Shown: piece after piece, positions 21,186 to 36,100 of the stretch | Position numbering within the stretch: position 1 is the stretch's first letter | Layout: each line of letters starts with the position of its first letter | Origin: Stichopus chloronotus | Lineage: Eukaryota; Echinodermata; Holothuroidea; Aspidochirotida; Stichopodidae | Direction of reading: 5' to 3' | Assembly (NCBI GenBank): GCA_021234535.1 | Contig: CM037840.1 | Span: forward strand, 19,842,302-19,906,301 | Length of the DNA stretch: 64,000 bases | Position numbers and translations under genes: made by a program | Notes under the pieces: generated by a model | The model's database searches: none | What the model was told of the DNA's origin: nothing | Seen by the model: the letters and a program-made list of their open reading frames with translations, nothing else

Positions 21186-24100
21186 CTGTTGAAAGATAAA
21201 ATACACGATACATTGACCATCCACAACAAAAAAGAAAGAAAAGAAAGGCAATCATCACTTAATCCTTTTCATCACATTGGGTGAGTTCATGCCTAGGTTC
21301 ATGAATGGGTCTATTTGAGAAAGCATAAGCATGACATAGCCGAATCTCGCAGAGGTTTGCTGTTTGCTGCGCACAACAATGGGCTTAGGGCCCCAGTGAT
21401 GATTCTCCAAGCCTGGTTGCTTCTCAGTAATCCTTACATTGATTATAAATTGTTATTACATTCAATCTTTTATTGACATGAACCCTAACTTTGTACTTAC
21501 CGATGAAACTGAGAAGCACGGGCAGAAATACGAGGCCATGTGTACCCCCAAGAATAACGATACTAAGGTACATCCTGAAGTAATAGACTTGAAATAACTG
21601 AGACCGCGAAAAGAAGAGGATCACGATCCCAAGAGCTTTGGTAAGTGTGATCCCACTTAAGACCTAATAGAAAGAAAGAGAAGAAATACATACAATCTAC
21701 TGTGAGAGAGAAAAATAAATCCAATAATGATAAATAATCTAACCTCTATTATTGGATGAATGTCTAAATATCTGTCTATCCAGTCCACATTGAAATTACA
21801 ACAAGCAACACTCGGCAAAGTATACTTACAGAGCTTCCGATGTGAGCTAACGCGTGTTCTGCCCTCTCCAACCTTGTCTTCTTGACACTCATGGCAAATG
21901 CTCTCGTAATGTGGGAACAGAACTCCACAGATATACCAATAGACTGAAAATAGCAAAGAGTATGATTATCAGAAACAACTGTTGTTTTCTAAGGGGGAAA
22001 AATAGAGGATGTTTGGAAATGCGTCAAGCGACTGACAGTCTTAGAAACACAACAAACTTATTTTCTTTATCCTTTTGATAAATAAGTGATACCGGACAGT
22101 AACCTTGATGAGCACCTCATACTGTCTGATGCTGGTAGAATCATGGCAACTATTTCAGTGCCCTAATTTCCCTATGACTCCATCACCCCTTCCCTTGACT
22201 TCCGATCCTGACTCATAAACTTCATTACTCATGGCCTTTTACAATATTACAGACCACTTGAGAAGCATCATCACCCATAGGAGAACGGACCACTCACCAT
22301 AACAAGGTTGACTACAGAGACGGCGTTCAATTGAATATCCCAGAGATACATGACCCCCATTAGATCCACCGTAATCATGATGATGGTAAAAGTGCAAATA
22401 AGAGCAGAGACGACATCACAGCCCAGGAGGAGGAAGGTGATGATGAAGATAGCTCCAGTACAGATGGAAAGGTTCATCGCAGCACTCTTGTATATTGTTA
22501 GGTACTGTTCGTAAAATACGTAGAATATGCTGTGGGGAGGGGAAAAAAAGGAACTGACAAACACATTTTTGTAGTATTCATTAATAATGAAAAACATCCA
22601 ATTACACAAACTTTTTCGGTCAAAATCAACAGCTCCTTCCCTGATGTATGTGACTATTCATTTGAAGAAACTTCAAGAATATAACAGCATCTCTTTAATT
22701 CTGTAGTTTACAACCACACTTTCTCTGTTCAACAGTTTCTGCAGTTCAAAGCAAAATTAGTTCTTGCTCTTCTGCTTCCATCTTAGCCTTGTTGACATGT
22801 TTCAGGGTTGTTGTTTATGGGAATGTGCTAAAGATTTTATTTCTATTGCTGCAATCTTACATTAATATTCTCTTTTATTCTCCCTCTTGTAAAGTTATTT
22901 TGAATTCTTCCATATTATTTGCAATAAATGAACCAAAATACACTAATTCAAAAATAATGACTGCAGACTAGGAGCACATTTCAACAAATTTAAAACTGTA
23001 TACAATCCCTTTTCAAGGTTTTGTGAAAAAGTAAGATGACACCTTACTCCCTTTTAAACAGGTTGGACAACATTTAGACGATGTATTATCTTAAAAGATA
23101 CAATGGAGCAGATGCTACTCTGTCCTTCACACAAACCTCACATCAAATACTTTCCATTAAATTAAAAACAGCTGTTGACACAGTAAACGTGTGCTGATGA
23201 AAGAGTATTTTTGACAGATACACTTAAAATAGAAAAAAAGACTAAAGATCCTAACCTGTAAGGGAACACCTCAAATTCATCTACATTTTCTATTTCAGTG
23301 GAATCTTTCAGCATGTTGGTAATGTTTGTGCTGATATTTCTTGCCCTTCTAATGGCTGTTATGTAATCTGATGAATTCCTACAAACCGTGTGATAGGTCT
23401 GGAAGTATGAGGCTGCAAAGAAACCAATGAAAAATATCAAAAACAAAGAAACCATTGAAAAACATAAAAAACTAAGAAACAACAACACAAAACATCAATT
23501 ACATAGAAACCAACAAAATACATCAATAACAAAGTGCTCATGAAAACCAAGAAATGAACATTGACCGAACTAGTCGCAGCTGTGAAATTATGTGACACAA
23601 GCAATGGTTTGAGAATATTACAAGAACTGTAACACTCTGCTTCTGCTATGACAGGAAATCAGTGGTACATGCAGAGATAGCCGTAAAACTTCGATGGTGT
23701 TAAATTGAATTGTTATTAGAGTTTAACATAAGAGAAAAAGGGTTGTTGAGAGTGAGGGGAGGAAAAGAGAAAAAGAAAGAAGAAAAAGAGTGAGGAGAGG
23801 TGGACTGGCATGGGAGATAAGAAAGGGTAAGGTGAGTGGTCGGCAAGAGAAATGTAACCCTTTCAGTCTGTTTGTGACGTGATCTAGAGACTACTTATCA
23901 AACCTCTAACTCTGAGAAATTTTGGATATTTGTGACTCATCCCAAGAAACCTCATCACCAAAACAAATCAGTTGCTTTGAGTCGTGGGTTACATTAACGT
24001 CACTGGTCCATACAAAATAGAATCAGCCCCATCTTATCCCTGAAATACAGCCTATTCATTCAAGATGATGTGATGACCCACCTTTGCTGACATGTTTTTG

Positions 24101-27100
24101 ACTTACCTCCAATAATAGTCTTCTCCTTATCCACAAAATTTACAGCAGAGCTGTAAGCAGCCTTCCCCCTGTGAATGAAGGAAAGTCGATGAACGAAAAT
24201 GAAAAATAAAAACACACCATTTCACTGTGAATCTCTTCCCCCCCCCACCAAAAAAAAAAAGTAATGGGAAGAAAATGTTAGTGTGTGAGCACAACGCATC
24301 GTCGTAAGCAACGTCAGTAGTTTGTGGCAAATATCTTACAAAACTTTCCATACGTTTAAGAGAATATATTTTTCCAACTCAAAGACATTTGACTTTCAAC
24401 AATGTCACTTACTTTTGATAGTTTTATATCTCCAACATGTTAACCGAAATTTCAAATCTATATGGAATCACTGAAGACCTTTAACCTTAAGGTTTTCAAA
24501 TGTTTATCTCACCCTTTGGCACACTGGACACACGGAATGTCATCTAAGAAAAACGGAAGGTATTCTGTGAATTCATGTGGTGTAGGTCGAGCGGTGCTGT
24601 TTCTGCAAGCCACACAGGTGCTGTTCTCCACGGAAGCAGGACAGAAAGTGTTAGTTCCTTCGTAAGTCCGGCAACAAGACTTTTTGGAGTCTCCAGATTT
24701 GGACCAATCAAAATAATCATCTAACCATGAACCAGCAGGTTGAGCTATATGTTGACTGGAAGAGAAGAAATGGTAATGAATAAATCACAGCTGACAAGGG
24801 GTAATACCGAGCAAATGACAACTGACAGTACTGAAGAAGCATGGAAGAACCAAAAATGCTAACAACACTGCCAGCTGGAACGGAGAAATCCAGCACTCTA
24901 AGTGACATTCTACAGGAAAACCTAGTTGGATGAGCCCCGATCCCCCTCCCTCCACCATTCGATGTGCTGTTTGCAGAGACTCAAAAAGGGAAGCCACATA
25001 ATTCTGATACTGTTTGGAGGAGAAATTTAAAAAGGCCAGAATTTTACATTTTTAAGGAACATTCTCAAAAAGACTAAAAAATATGTCTTACCATCCTCCA
25101 CTTTACAAGATAAGATAAAGAGGGAACGATGCTTAAAATCACAGAAAGATATGCAACATGTTTTTAAAATAACTTCAAGAATACCAAACTACAATAGGAC
25201 ATCATTTTTGCCTTTACTTACTAGGTAGACTGTAGGGATGCAGTGTAAATCTGAGCATTGAGTGAGTCAGGGTTGCAGCCGGCGGTGCCGCAGATCTTGT
25301 TTTGGTTCTCAGATGTGGAATAATTATAGCCCCCTTTGACCACATAGTAAACCGGAGGACCAACGTTGAGGTAGTTGAGTTCCATGTTGAAGTAATCCAA
25401 CATATAAGAATCCTGTAAAAAAAAAAAAGGGCAAAGTCAAGAAATGATTTAAAAATAAGACAAATAAACATAAACAGGAAGCACAAAACAAAATCAGACA
25501 CAACAAAATATGAAAAATGAATTTGTCTTTAATGAAGTTACAAAGGTTGGTGACTTCATTTACATGTAACTCTGTGCAGTGTTGCCGTATGTGGTATCAC
25601 TGCCACTTGCTGAGCATTTAAAGAGGCACATGGAGTTGTGTCATGAAATTCTCTGAACTTCCCCAAACCTGTCAAACTTTATTCACCTACTAATGACAAA
25701 TGGTCAAACTAAGAGAATCTCCGTGTGTCACAAACAAAGGAACATTAATGAGTGAGTAATTAATGATGTAATTTGGGTTTTTGAAAATTTGTGACCAGAC
25801 ACTTTTCACATTAGTTACTATTTCATATGGACACAGCCAGAACAAGTTAGTGTCAAAAGTTACAAAAAAAAAATGACAATTTCCATAGCTACTGAATGTG
25901 AAACTTGACTAATGCTAAAGACAATCTCTGTCACGTGGTTGCACTATTCAAAATCCCCACAAACGTATGGATATCAACTCAATGAGCCCCTTTAACAACC
26001 CTTTGAATTGTGCTGTTTACATTCATGACATATGCTTGTATGTTTCAAGCAAAGTTTAAAGACTCTCTAAGGTTACTTCTGCACAACCACAGAACATTGA
26101 CTCCATCAGGATTTACATCATTACAGTAGTTCATTAATGATATTTCAATAACAAACTCAAAGAGGTTTGTTTTTTTCAAACACATCTGTTGAATAACAAA
26201 AGACCTTTTGTTTTGTTCAAACATCGGGAGGATTATTTAGAATAATAATATAAAAAAATGCTTAACTCTTAGCTTACAGTATTGCTTAGGTCTGGGGCTA
26301 GGCTATAGATGTATGGCTTTAGATAAGCCAGACAGTTAAACATTATAAAACACCAAAATCCACTGACTCTTAACTTAAAATTCAGAGAGGTCTGCGGCTA
26401 GGCTACGTTAAGTTATGACTAGACCAGACAGTTAAACATTATAATACACCAAAATCCACTGACTCAAAATCAAGCTTACAGTATGGCTATGTTGGTGTGA
26501 TCAGATCACTTTTTACACAACATAACAATAAGTTGCCAAGTGCTGAGACTGTCAACATATGCCTAAGTAGAAATGATACAATCTACATTTCTGTGAATAG
26601 AGTGGCCAAAACATCATAGCAGTCAACATTTCAACAAAATCCTCTCAAAACTGTGAAATACGAAGCTACTGAAACATCATAGAAGCTACATTAACCTGCT
26701 GATAAGATCTCTAGACATTTAAGCCTAAAACCTATTTTTCAAACTTATTTCCAGTGAGGTCAATGACACTGACATGTATTCATCTGTTTTTGTGCTCAAT
26801 TCAACTCATTACTATTAATGATCTTCCACGAGGAATGGCAAAATTCACTTACCTTTGGCATGGATAGTCTTTGGTCTAAACCAATGCTCAATTTTGGAAG
26901 GAAAGAAATTGAAGCAAAAAATGCAAAAGAGAAAACTACCACCTGTTTAGGAAAAAAGAAAAACAGGAAAGGGGTGTCAAATTTCTCAAGAAATGTTTGT
27001 GGTAATGTTATCATAAATTTTCTCCTGCAAAGCTGTAACCTGAGTTGTGTACAACTATGTGTGACCTTAGCAGTCCATAATACATTAAAGACATTGATCA

Positions 27101-30100
27101 TATTTTATATCTTTTTTTTCTTCCTGTCTGACTGGATGCTATCGCATCCTTGGCCAACACATTTACACAAAACAAGGAAAACAATGCTTAAAACTTTCAA
27201 TGTTGAACACAATACAAAGTGGCTGAATATCCTGACAAGCTCTCAAGTTTACTTAAATATTTATCTCTAATAGGTGTAAAGCTGAATATCATATTCTGAT
27301 TATCTCAAATGCTGTTATGATTCATTAGGTTTTCAGACTCCCCTGTAAAGCATCTCTATACATTGCCACGTGAAATCAACTCAATTGCAAACACCAACAT
27401 TAAACGCCTCATACTTTTGTATGAGGAAAAGAGCTGTTTACATAAACTATTGTCGACAAACTGCTTCAAATTTATCAAACACAACTCACATTACTTTGAA
27501 TATTTAAAACAATATCCCTAATGCTTTAAACTTACCACAAACCACCTCACAATTCTGCCAAGCAAAACTGGACCATAGATATTCTCCACAAACTGCTGGA
27601 GTAGGCCTGGACCGGTTGGAATCTGGCCAGCGTTTTTATTTTGAAAGCAGCAAAAGATTTCAAAGCGGTTTTTCTATGGAGGAGACGACAGCAGTAAATA
27701 AAGTTGACATTTCTGGGGTAACGACCGACAACGAATAGTTGTAGGTAAAAATCCATTATGTAGATAAGAGTATAATAATGAATTTCATGTACACCAACTG
27801 AAATAAGATGTAGCTTGGGCAAACACAAATGAAAATGAGATTGACAGCAATTTCACTTGACCCCTGGTTCTGAGAGAAGGGTCACTGTGAGTGACCTGAA
27901 AATGGTAAAACTGAGCTGATGATAAACAAAATCATTGATCATAGGAAGAATCTTACTATTTACTGGAGCAGTAACTAACATACTACATAATCACTGTTTC
28001 ATAAATACCTATCCCCCTCCACCCAGGTGCTTCCACACCCAGATGGTGTACAGACGGCAGTCTAATATCATATGGGGAAAGTGAATTCCCTTAGGTTCAA
28101 CTAAGCTAGGGTGAGTTGGTATACCTCCAGTATTATTGCAAACAATTTCAAGAGATTGACAAATTCCAAAATATTTGTGATGTAAGCAAAGATCGCAGAT
28201 GTTACAAAAGGTCTGTGCTATTAACAAATAGTTGCAGGTTACACAAGATTTAAAATTGTACCTCTTGTCGAAGTGAGTCCAAAGTCAAGAGGGCGATGAA
28301 ACAGGTTATTTGAAGTAAAAAGTTGATCAAAACAGCTGTGGCAGCATATAAAGAGAATGCCTTAACAGCAGGCATGTCTGATAAGGCACCTGTAGAGAGA
28401 TAAAGAACCAGAATGCACAAATGCAGTGTGGTTTTGCTGAATTCATTATGAAGCTTTTTTTTCATGAATCTGACATATTGCATAAGGTCAGTAAGTGTAA
28501 TATACTAGGTTATTACCAAGGTTGTCTTGACTTAACCCATGTTGACCTCAACTGACCTTGACTTTGACTTCTTGTACTCAACAAGATTAAAGCACACACT
28601 AAAAATGCAATCTGTAAAAGCTTCCCTTCTTAAGATATTGTGTTTACTATTTGGCCATTGACCGCCACCCCAAAAAACGTTTCACAACATTTTCACTATT
28701 GAACCCTATTCAGGGTTTCCACTGGGTTTTTCGGAGTATGAGGGGGTGAGGGCGAATTACTTAACGCCCCCATGAATTTTAGGTTCAAATCCGTACTTAG
28801 GTTTTTCAAGAATGGGTGATTCTAGGAATTTGACCATGATATAAACATGTGAGGCGGTAATTACAGCATTTTTTGGCGAGGCAGTCTTAAAAAGTTGTGA
28901 GGTGGACGCCTCCGCAAATAAGTACCAGGGGAAACCCTGCTATTGACCAACAAGGCTCACCTGCATACCAAATATGAGGTCTGTGCAAATTTCCCACCTT
29001 GAGATCCTTTTTACAAGGTTTTCACAATCTGACCACTTTTGACTCCAAATGATCTTTGACCTCTGCACAAACTTACAGGCTTCTTGTCCTCAATAAGGTA
29101 CACCCACACACTTAATATGATATCTGCACAAATTTCCCTTTTTGAGATATCCTGTTTATGAGGTAGCCATCACAAAACTGTCATATACACACACACACAC
29201 ATACACACACCTGCATGATTACAAAGGCTATGATTTCATCGAAACCAAAAATTATATCAAAATGATACTAAAATAGAAAAATCAATTACTTGGCTTTGAT
29301 GCTCTTCATTGTAGATAGGCTGCCCTTCAACAACAAAATATGCAGAATCATATTTGGGGGATGTTTCAGTTTCATCCAACACTTTAATTTATTCACAAGC
29401 AGTTAGTTACAAGAGTAAAATTTTGTGTCATTGTGTTATTTTGGAATCAGTTCTTTGCAATATCACTTCAAATTTCCAGCTGTTGGTGGAAAGTTGTCAC
29501 CATGTTCAAAATATAAGGCGAAACACAAGCACCTCCCCGTATCAACACTGTAGAGATGCATGTCTGACATCATGTAATGTAATTCATGTAATAAGATGGC
29601 AACTTGTTAGAGAGTGAAAAAACTATATTCATAAAGCTTTGTATTTTCAATGACTTGCATCTGTTTCACAACAGAATGGTGCTAAAAAACGAATATGAAG
29701 TATCCAAGGACTATTTGAAGGGCTGTACAAAATGTTTCCACTTAAACCAACTGGTGCTCCTTTTAATATGAAACCTCAAAATTTAGCACACATTTATGAG
29801 CAAATTACAATCACTTCCACTATTCTATCAAAAGGGTTAACATGACAGAAAACCGACGGAAGGTGTGATTTACCGAGGTAGAAAGCAACAGATTCTGAAG
29901 AGCTGGTTAAGAGCATGCTAGGGCCCACTTCACCAAGCACTCTGGCAACGTGATGTATCCTGGATTCCCCTTCAATGTATCCTCTCTGAAAAGAAAATTT
30001 GACACAAAGTCCTCATTAAGATGTGCAAAAAAATAAAAAGAACTGCTATTGTTCACCACTTATGTAATTCTGACAAGTTTTCAGAACATATAAATCCAAA

Positions 30101-33100
30101 TGGCAATTTTAATTTTTTTTTTTTTATTTTAAGAAACCTTGACATTGATAAAGCTGCTGAATTTGGCCTTCAGTGCTTATCAAAAAATATTTTAGGCACT
30201 GCTCCATCAAGTTTTAATTCACTCCATTGAGTGCACAACAATGATTGATTCACTCTTACCAGAAGGTTTCCATAGAGTGCCTGATGTCCCACCCTCATTC
30301 TTCCACACAAGCACCATTTTTAATTATGTAAGTAGTAAACAAGGATTGAGTGTTGATTAACCCTCATACAAAATTACACAATGATTTATTCTGATTCCAT
30401 GTTGCAATGGTAATACCAACATTTTATTTCAAAACAACTCATAGCCTGAAGCTTTTGGATATGACCTCCTTCCTGGAAAAAAATCAGGAAGCTTGGAAAT
30501 GAACTTCCTGCTTCCTTGTAACTCACAAACGTAGGCAAAATTAATGAAAAACCTGAACATCTATCAATACAGGGAATTTCTGGTTAAGATTCCAAGATTC
30601 TAAATGTGGCGAGAGCCTTTGAGTTCATAACTTCATAAGCAGATAAAGCGGTGGGCGTAAATTTATGAAAAATGTTCTTGACATCTGTGTATACCTTTCT
30701 AACCGAGGAGACAGCGTTCATTTCTGACACATTTGATGGCGGGATACTTCATCACAATGTTTAAAATATAATGTAGCAATGAGTCAATGAGGCATAGATT
30801 GATGAGATCTATCAAAAGATACAGCCACAAACTAAACCTTTCTACTGTGACCTATGCTGTTCCTTACATGGAACTTTCTGCAATAAAAAGGTTGTTGGGA
30901 AAAAACCATCACAAAATAGGGAGCTGTGCGGTGTGCAAAGTTTATTCTGTATCTAGTTACAAACAAAAAAAAAGGGAATGATCTAATATTTGTGAAAGAA
31001 GTGTAAGTCTGAGGATTTCTAAACTGTATTACTCACAACATACTTCTACATCTTCTTTCATACTATTATTCCAATTTTGTCATCAAAAACCAGTTTCACC
31101 AAAATGTCAAATATTAATCAAATATCATTGATCAGGGAGTTGCTGATTTTTTTCTGTACCTGATAATTTTGAACGAGGATGAAGATGTTGTCAACACCGA
31201 CTGCGAGAACCAGGAACGGCACCACCTCGATCACGATGAGGGTGGCGGGGATGCCTATGTAGCTGAGGGCTCCAATAGCCGATGCCACCGAACAGAACAC
31301 GATCACCACACCAGATAAACCCAAGGTGATCTTGGAGTCAATCTACAAAAAAAAAAAACATGTAGCAATTTAATACGTGATACATACAGAAACAGGCAAC
31401 TTTCTGAAATGCTCGAAAGACAGAATGACATGCTAATGAATGAAAGTCAACCTACTTGGAGAAAGTGGCACTAAAGATAACTAGAGCACCAATTGGTGCA
31501 GAAGCTCATACCTCAACATCCTGCAGGTACCATTTATGTATCACTTTGTCACATTATAGGTACCACTGAGTATCACTATACCAAATCATCAACACTGTAC
31601 AAGAAAATCTGTAGGACTGCACAATTTTTCAGAATTTCATAAACTACAATCTTGGACAAAATTGTTGGGACACTTTGTCGTATGTTGCAAATATAATACT
31701 GAATTTTAGGTGATAGGATAACATGAAACCCCGTGCCCCTTCCCAATGTTGCGCTATAGAAGTGAATGTACCCTTTGAACAGCAATACTATAGCCAACAT
31801 TGAACGGGGGCGTGGGGTGTCCCAAGGTATTTTGTCCAAGATTGTCTGAGTTTTTTGGGAGTAATTTTGGAGCGAAATTTCGAAAGAAAATTGAACATTT
31901 TTGGACAAGGTGCATCATAAAAATTAGTTTTCGGGGCCTATGGGTCTGGGGATTTTCAAATGAAAGTATTCTGAATTTTGACTATGAACATAACAAGTTT
32001 AATTTTAATTTTGGGGGTTTATTTGTATATGTTTTGTTGGAAAGGAGTGATCATGAATGAATAGATCGTTTCATGGTTTTGTATGCGGACAGAAATAGTT
32101 GCGTTTAGAAATAACATTGATGGGAAGCTGTTGCACTGCATTGCAACAGGAGTGTTACTGCAATTGTAGAATGCTGGTAGGAATCCCAGTTATAATATAT
32201 TCTGAAGTAGCTCCACGTTCTACCAAAATGCGTTAAAGTCAGAACTGTAGATTCAGCTTAATATTAAAATAAATGGTAGAACGTTAGTAAAGGCTGATTT
32301 TTTACCTTTTCGGCCGCTAAATCAAGATTTGTGACTGCAATTTTTACATTGCATGAAGCTGGTAACATATGTAATCTTCAGTCTTGTAATCTACGCAATT
32401 TTTCCACGGGTTGCTTAAATTTTCCTGTCAAAACATTTGGTAGAACGTGGGTTTCATTAACCTATACTGTCGGACGCTGTTGTTAGGTCTAAGTCAGCTT
32501 GGATGGGGAGGCCGGGGTTCGATTCACGGCATGACCACAGTGTTTTTCACTGCTCAATTACCCACTTATAAACTCAAATGTCTGTCAACTTCTCATTTTT
32601 CATTCATTCATATACAGCATAAGGTAATATGTATATGTATATTAATATAATGATATAGCTCTAACAACAAATATGTACTCTGAAGTCCGTTGAAACTGCT
32701 TAAAATGACTGACATATTACAGTGCACCATGTACGGTACAATAGAATGGGTACCACAATGTCACTGTTATGTGAATATGAGCAAACGTCACATTTATTAA
32801 ATTTGCATTTTAGAGGTTTATTTTGTATAGTGATAGTACACTTTTTTACCCAGATTAACCTGCAAGTCAGTCCTAATAGACATTAAGTGTAGTTACTTTA
32901 ATACCAGACACCACGTCATCTCCGTGAACAATTTGAATAAATAAGACATATACATCGATCTTCTTCAACGGACCACTCACATGTTATTTTTTTGGGGGGG
33001 TATTTTTTGTTTTTGTTTTTTTTTCTTCATTACCTGTCTCAATATCAGAGTTTGAGCCGAAAGTACGTCAGTTGTATCATACAAAATGTTTTAAAGTAGT

Positions 33101-36100
33101 TTCATGGTCGACAAGATGCAATGGAGTTATAATGTTACCTCCCCAATGACTGCATTTTATTTAGCACATTTAGTGCAAATACATCAATTTGACTGACTTA
33201 TTCCTCCCCTTACTCCGTAATAACATTGACAACATTCACACAATAATGTTATTACAGTAAACCAACTTCAATATAGGCCCCAAACATGCCGAACATGCAC
33301 CGCTGACGTTTCTTGTTGCAAGGAATATCACCCCCCATTTTGCCATTTAACTTGTTTCAAATTGACGATTTTTCCTGTGAACCGCGCATGCTTCTAACCC
33401 CTCGAAATTCTCAGACAATCTTGGACAAAATTGTTGGGACACTTTGTCGTATGTTGCAAATATAATACTGAATTTTAGGTGAGAGGATAACATGAAACCC
33501 CGTGCCCCCTTCCCAATGTTGCGCTATAGAAGTGAATGTACCCTTTGAACAGCAATACTATAGCCAACATTGAACGGGGGCGCGGGGTGTCCCAAGGTAT
33601 TTTGTCCAAGATTGTAGAGCAACAAAATTGCAGAAGGTTGATCTTTTAGACTAACTGAAGTTCATGAAACAGTTCAAAGTGCCCCTTTAAGTCCAAATAC
33701 TGGTCAACATAACTGAGGGCAATACAGAGTTTCAGTTAGCATAGCAACTGACACTGTCCAATTACTCTATTGTCATTCATGCACGATAGGGATATTTGAG
33801 ATGAGTATGACAGTCTAAAGGGGCACTTTAACAGTAGAAAAAGAGGTAATTTGCAGAATTCCATAAAATGGGCCACTGGGCCCACATGGGGGTCTTGGAC
33901 TACCAATTCCTGAACACCCTGAAGGGACCAATAACTGAGCATCATTGTGACAAACTGTCAGCATTGTACAATATAATCTGTAGGAGAAGGAGCATTTTGT
34001 AGAATTTCATAAAATGGACCATAGGGTCCACATGGGACCTTAAACTGAAACTTTTTTGTACACCCCAGATGAAGCACCACCCAGGGATTATTGTGTCCAA
34101 GTTAAATGTAAATCCATGGATGCATGTGTGAGAAGCAACATTTCAAACAGAATTTCACATAATGGGTCATTGGGCCCACATGGGACCTTGGACCAAAAAT
34201 TCCTGAACACCCCAAAGGTACCAAGAAAACCAGAGAGGTGTTGGGGACAGATAAGAAATTTCAAAAATTAACTGAATTCTTAATCACTTGACAGCTACCA
34301 ATTCTCTCTCTCATTTACTTACAAAGAGACGATCCGGCGTGAAGAGCTGTCCGAGAGCGATACTGACATAGCCAAACATAACCAAGTAACTGAGAGCTAT
34401 GGTGTAAATATCAGCTGTGCTCTCCCTCTGAATTTCATCCTCAACAGATCTCTGTGGGAGCAAAAGATATCAAAATCAGTCATGAATATTTATAGGATAT
34501 CATCAATGATACTCACACATTATACACTGCTACCATTCAGTGAACTTATCTTTTTTGCACCAGATAACGACAAGGGTCAAACTTCTGGTAAGCGGTGCTG
34601 AAAGTCAAGCCACAAAGTCTAACACCTCCTTTGTTTCATAGAAGGAAACATTAAATGATTGCTGCAGACTGATAAAAGCAGGATCAATGCACTTATTGTT
34701 TATTTTATTCGTAGAAGAGGCACTTCACTTCCATACAGAAGAACAATAACCACAGAGGTCAGCAAGAATAGAGGTGGCCCAATGTTATAGACGCTTTAAG
34801 TACAATATACAGTAGTGTTGTGCAACAGAGGGCTTATAAATTTGCATTAAAGTGTATCATTTTTGTGCTTTCATCAAAGATATGTCAGAGACAAAATTAC
34901 ATTAAGTGAGAGAAATCGACACAGGGAGCTCTTTCATTGGCAGAAAGAGAAGACTTTCAAAGTTCAAAACTTTTTCATTTTTTCAGGGACTTCTTTATCA
35001 ATGAAGGCAACTTCCTCATGAAAATTTCAACACTTGAGATAAAAGTTAACAAAGATAGCAAGAGGGGAATATAAGGTGTTCCAATGAGTCTATGAACCAG
35101 TCATGAAAACTGACAATTGATTAATTTAATGTGAATGCATTCACAAGATCAGTCACTAATTGACGAATCCTTCACGAGAGTTTAATAATTAGTTTTACAG
35201 CTTGTGATGGTAAACAAAAACTTTGGATGATATCACTGGCTGAAAGCCACTAAACACTGAGTAATTGGTTTCAAAATTTGACAATATCCCCTGCACTCAC
35301 AATTAGACCTTTTAAAGCAATAAAATTGCAACCAAAACTGAAACAGCACTCTCTCTGATCATGTGATAATTTTGCTTTCGCTATTGAGTTGATAATTCTG
35401 AGAGAGGAAGTATTGGAACGTATAACGACAAAGATTCACATGTATCAATGACAGGGATAGAGCTCTGTTAATCATGTAAAATTGTATTCCTAATAAGAAA
35501 CTAATCCTCTTCACAGCATTGTCTACCAGCTAATCTTCACTTTTGAGGACAATTCCTGATAGATGCAAACAATAATCACTGTGGGGTCATTATCTTCTTC
35601 AAGTAAAAAGAACACTCACTGATGACTTGATCTGCAAGTAGCAGGAAGGATCAATGTGAAATGATGCAGACAATTGTTCTATGAGGCATCTTTAAAAAGT
35701 TTCTCACCAAAATGAGATAAAATCATTGAATCAACAGAACAGTGACCCACAGCTATAATTTTAAATAAGATCACACACATACATTGAAAGTGTGCTCACC
35801 TTTTCATTTAAACCAAAACCTTGATATTTCCCCATCAGCATTGTAGAAAGTGAAACCATTTTAAAGAGACAAAGGCCCTTGAATAGATATTACAGTACCT
35901 AACAAAAATCATTCCACTGGATGTGATTTCCGAAGGCCTGCAATACTACAGTGTCGGTATTTGGAAATTTTATGCTTTCACTTTCTTCTCCACAGAGGTA
36001 GGGGACGGACTACAAGGAAAACTCTTACTGAGAGTGATTGCATGGGATTACAGGACATACAATACAGGTAATAATTGTTGTTTTTCCGTACAAATCAAAT

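Noticed and set aside
21424..21624. NPC1 tail continuing past exon 19 into the intron
   Set aside because: A standard GTAAG donor ends exon 19, and the next exon supplies the conserved Gly-Pro-Ser continuation.
24785..24997. Minus-strand frame between NPC1 exons 13 and 14 that looked like a missing exon
   Set aside because: Exons 13 and 14 join in frame through a split Tyr codon with sequence matching NPC1; nothing is missing.
26818..27270. 150-codon plus-strand open frame
   Set aside because: It is antisense to NPC1 exon 12 and runs into intron; no family features.
31646..33615. Reading the two 200-bp repeats as LTRs of a small retrotransposon
   Set aside because: Each repeat has its own long terminal inverted repeats, there is no TG...CA boundary, no primer-binding site, no gag-pol coding, and no shared outer target duplication.
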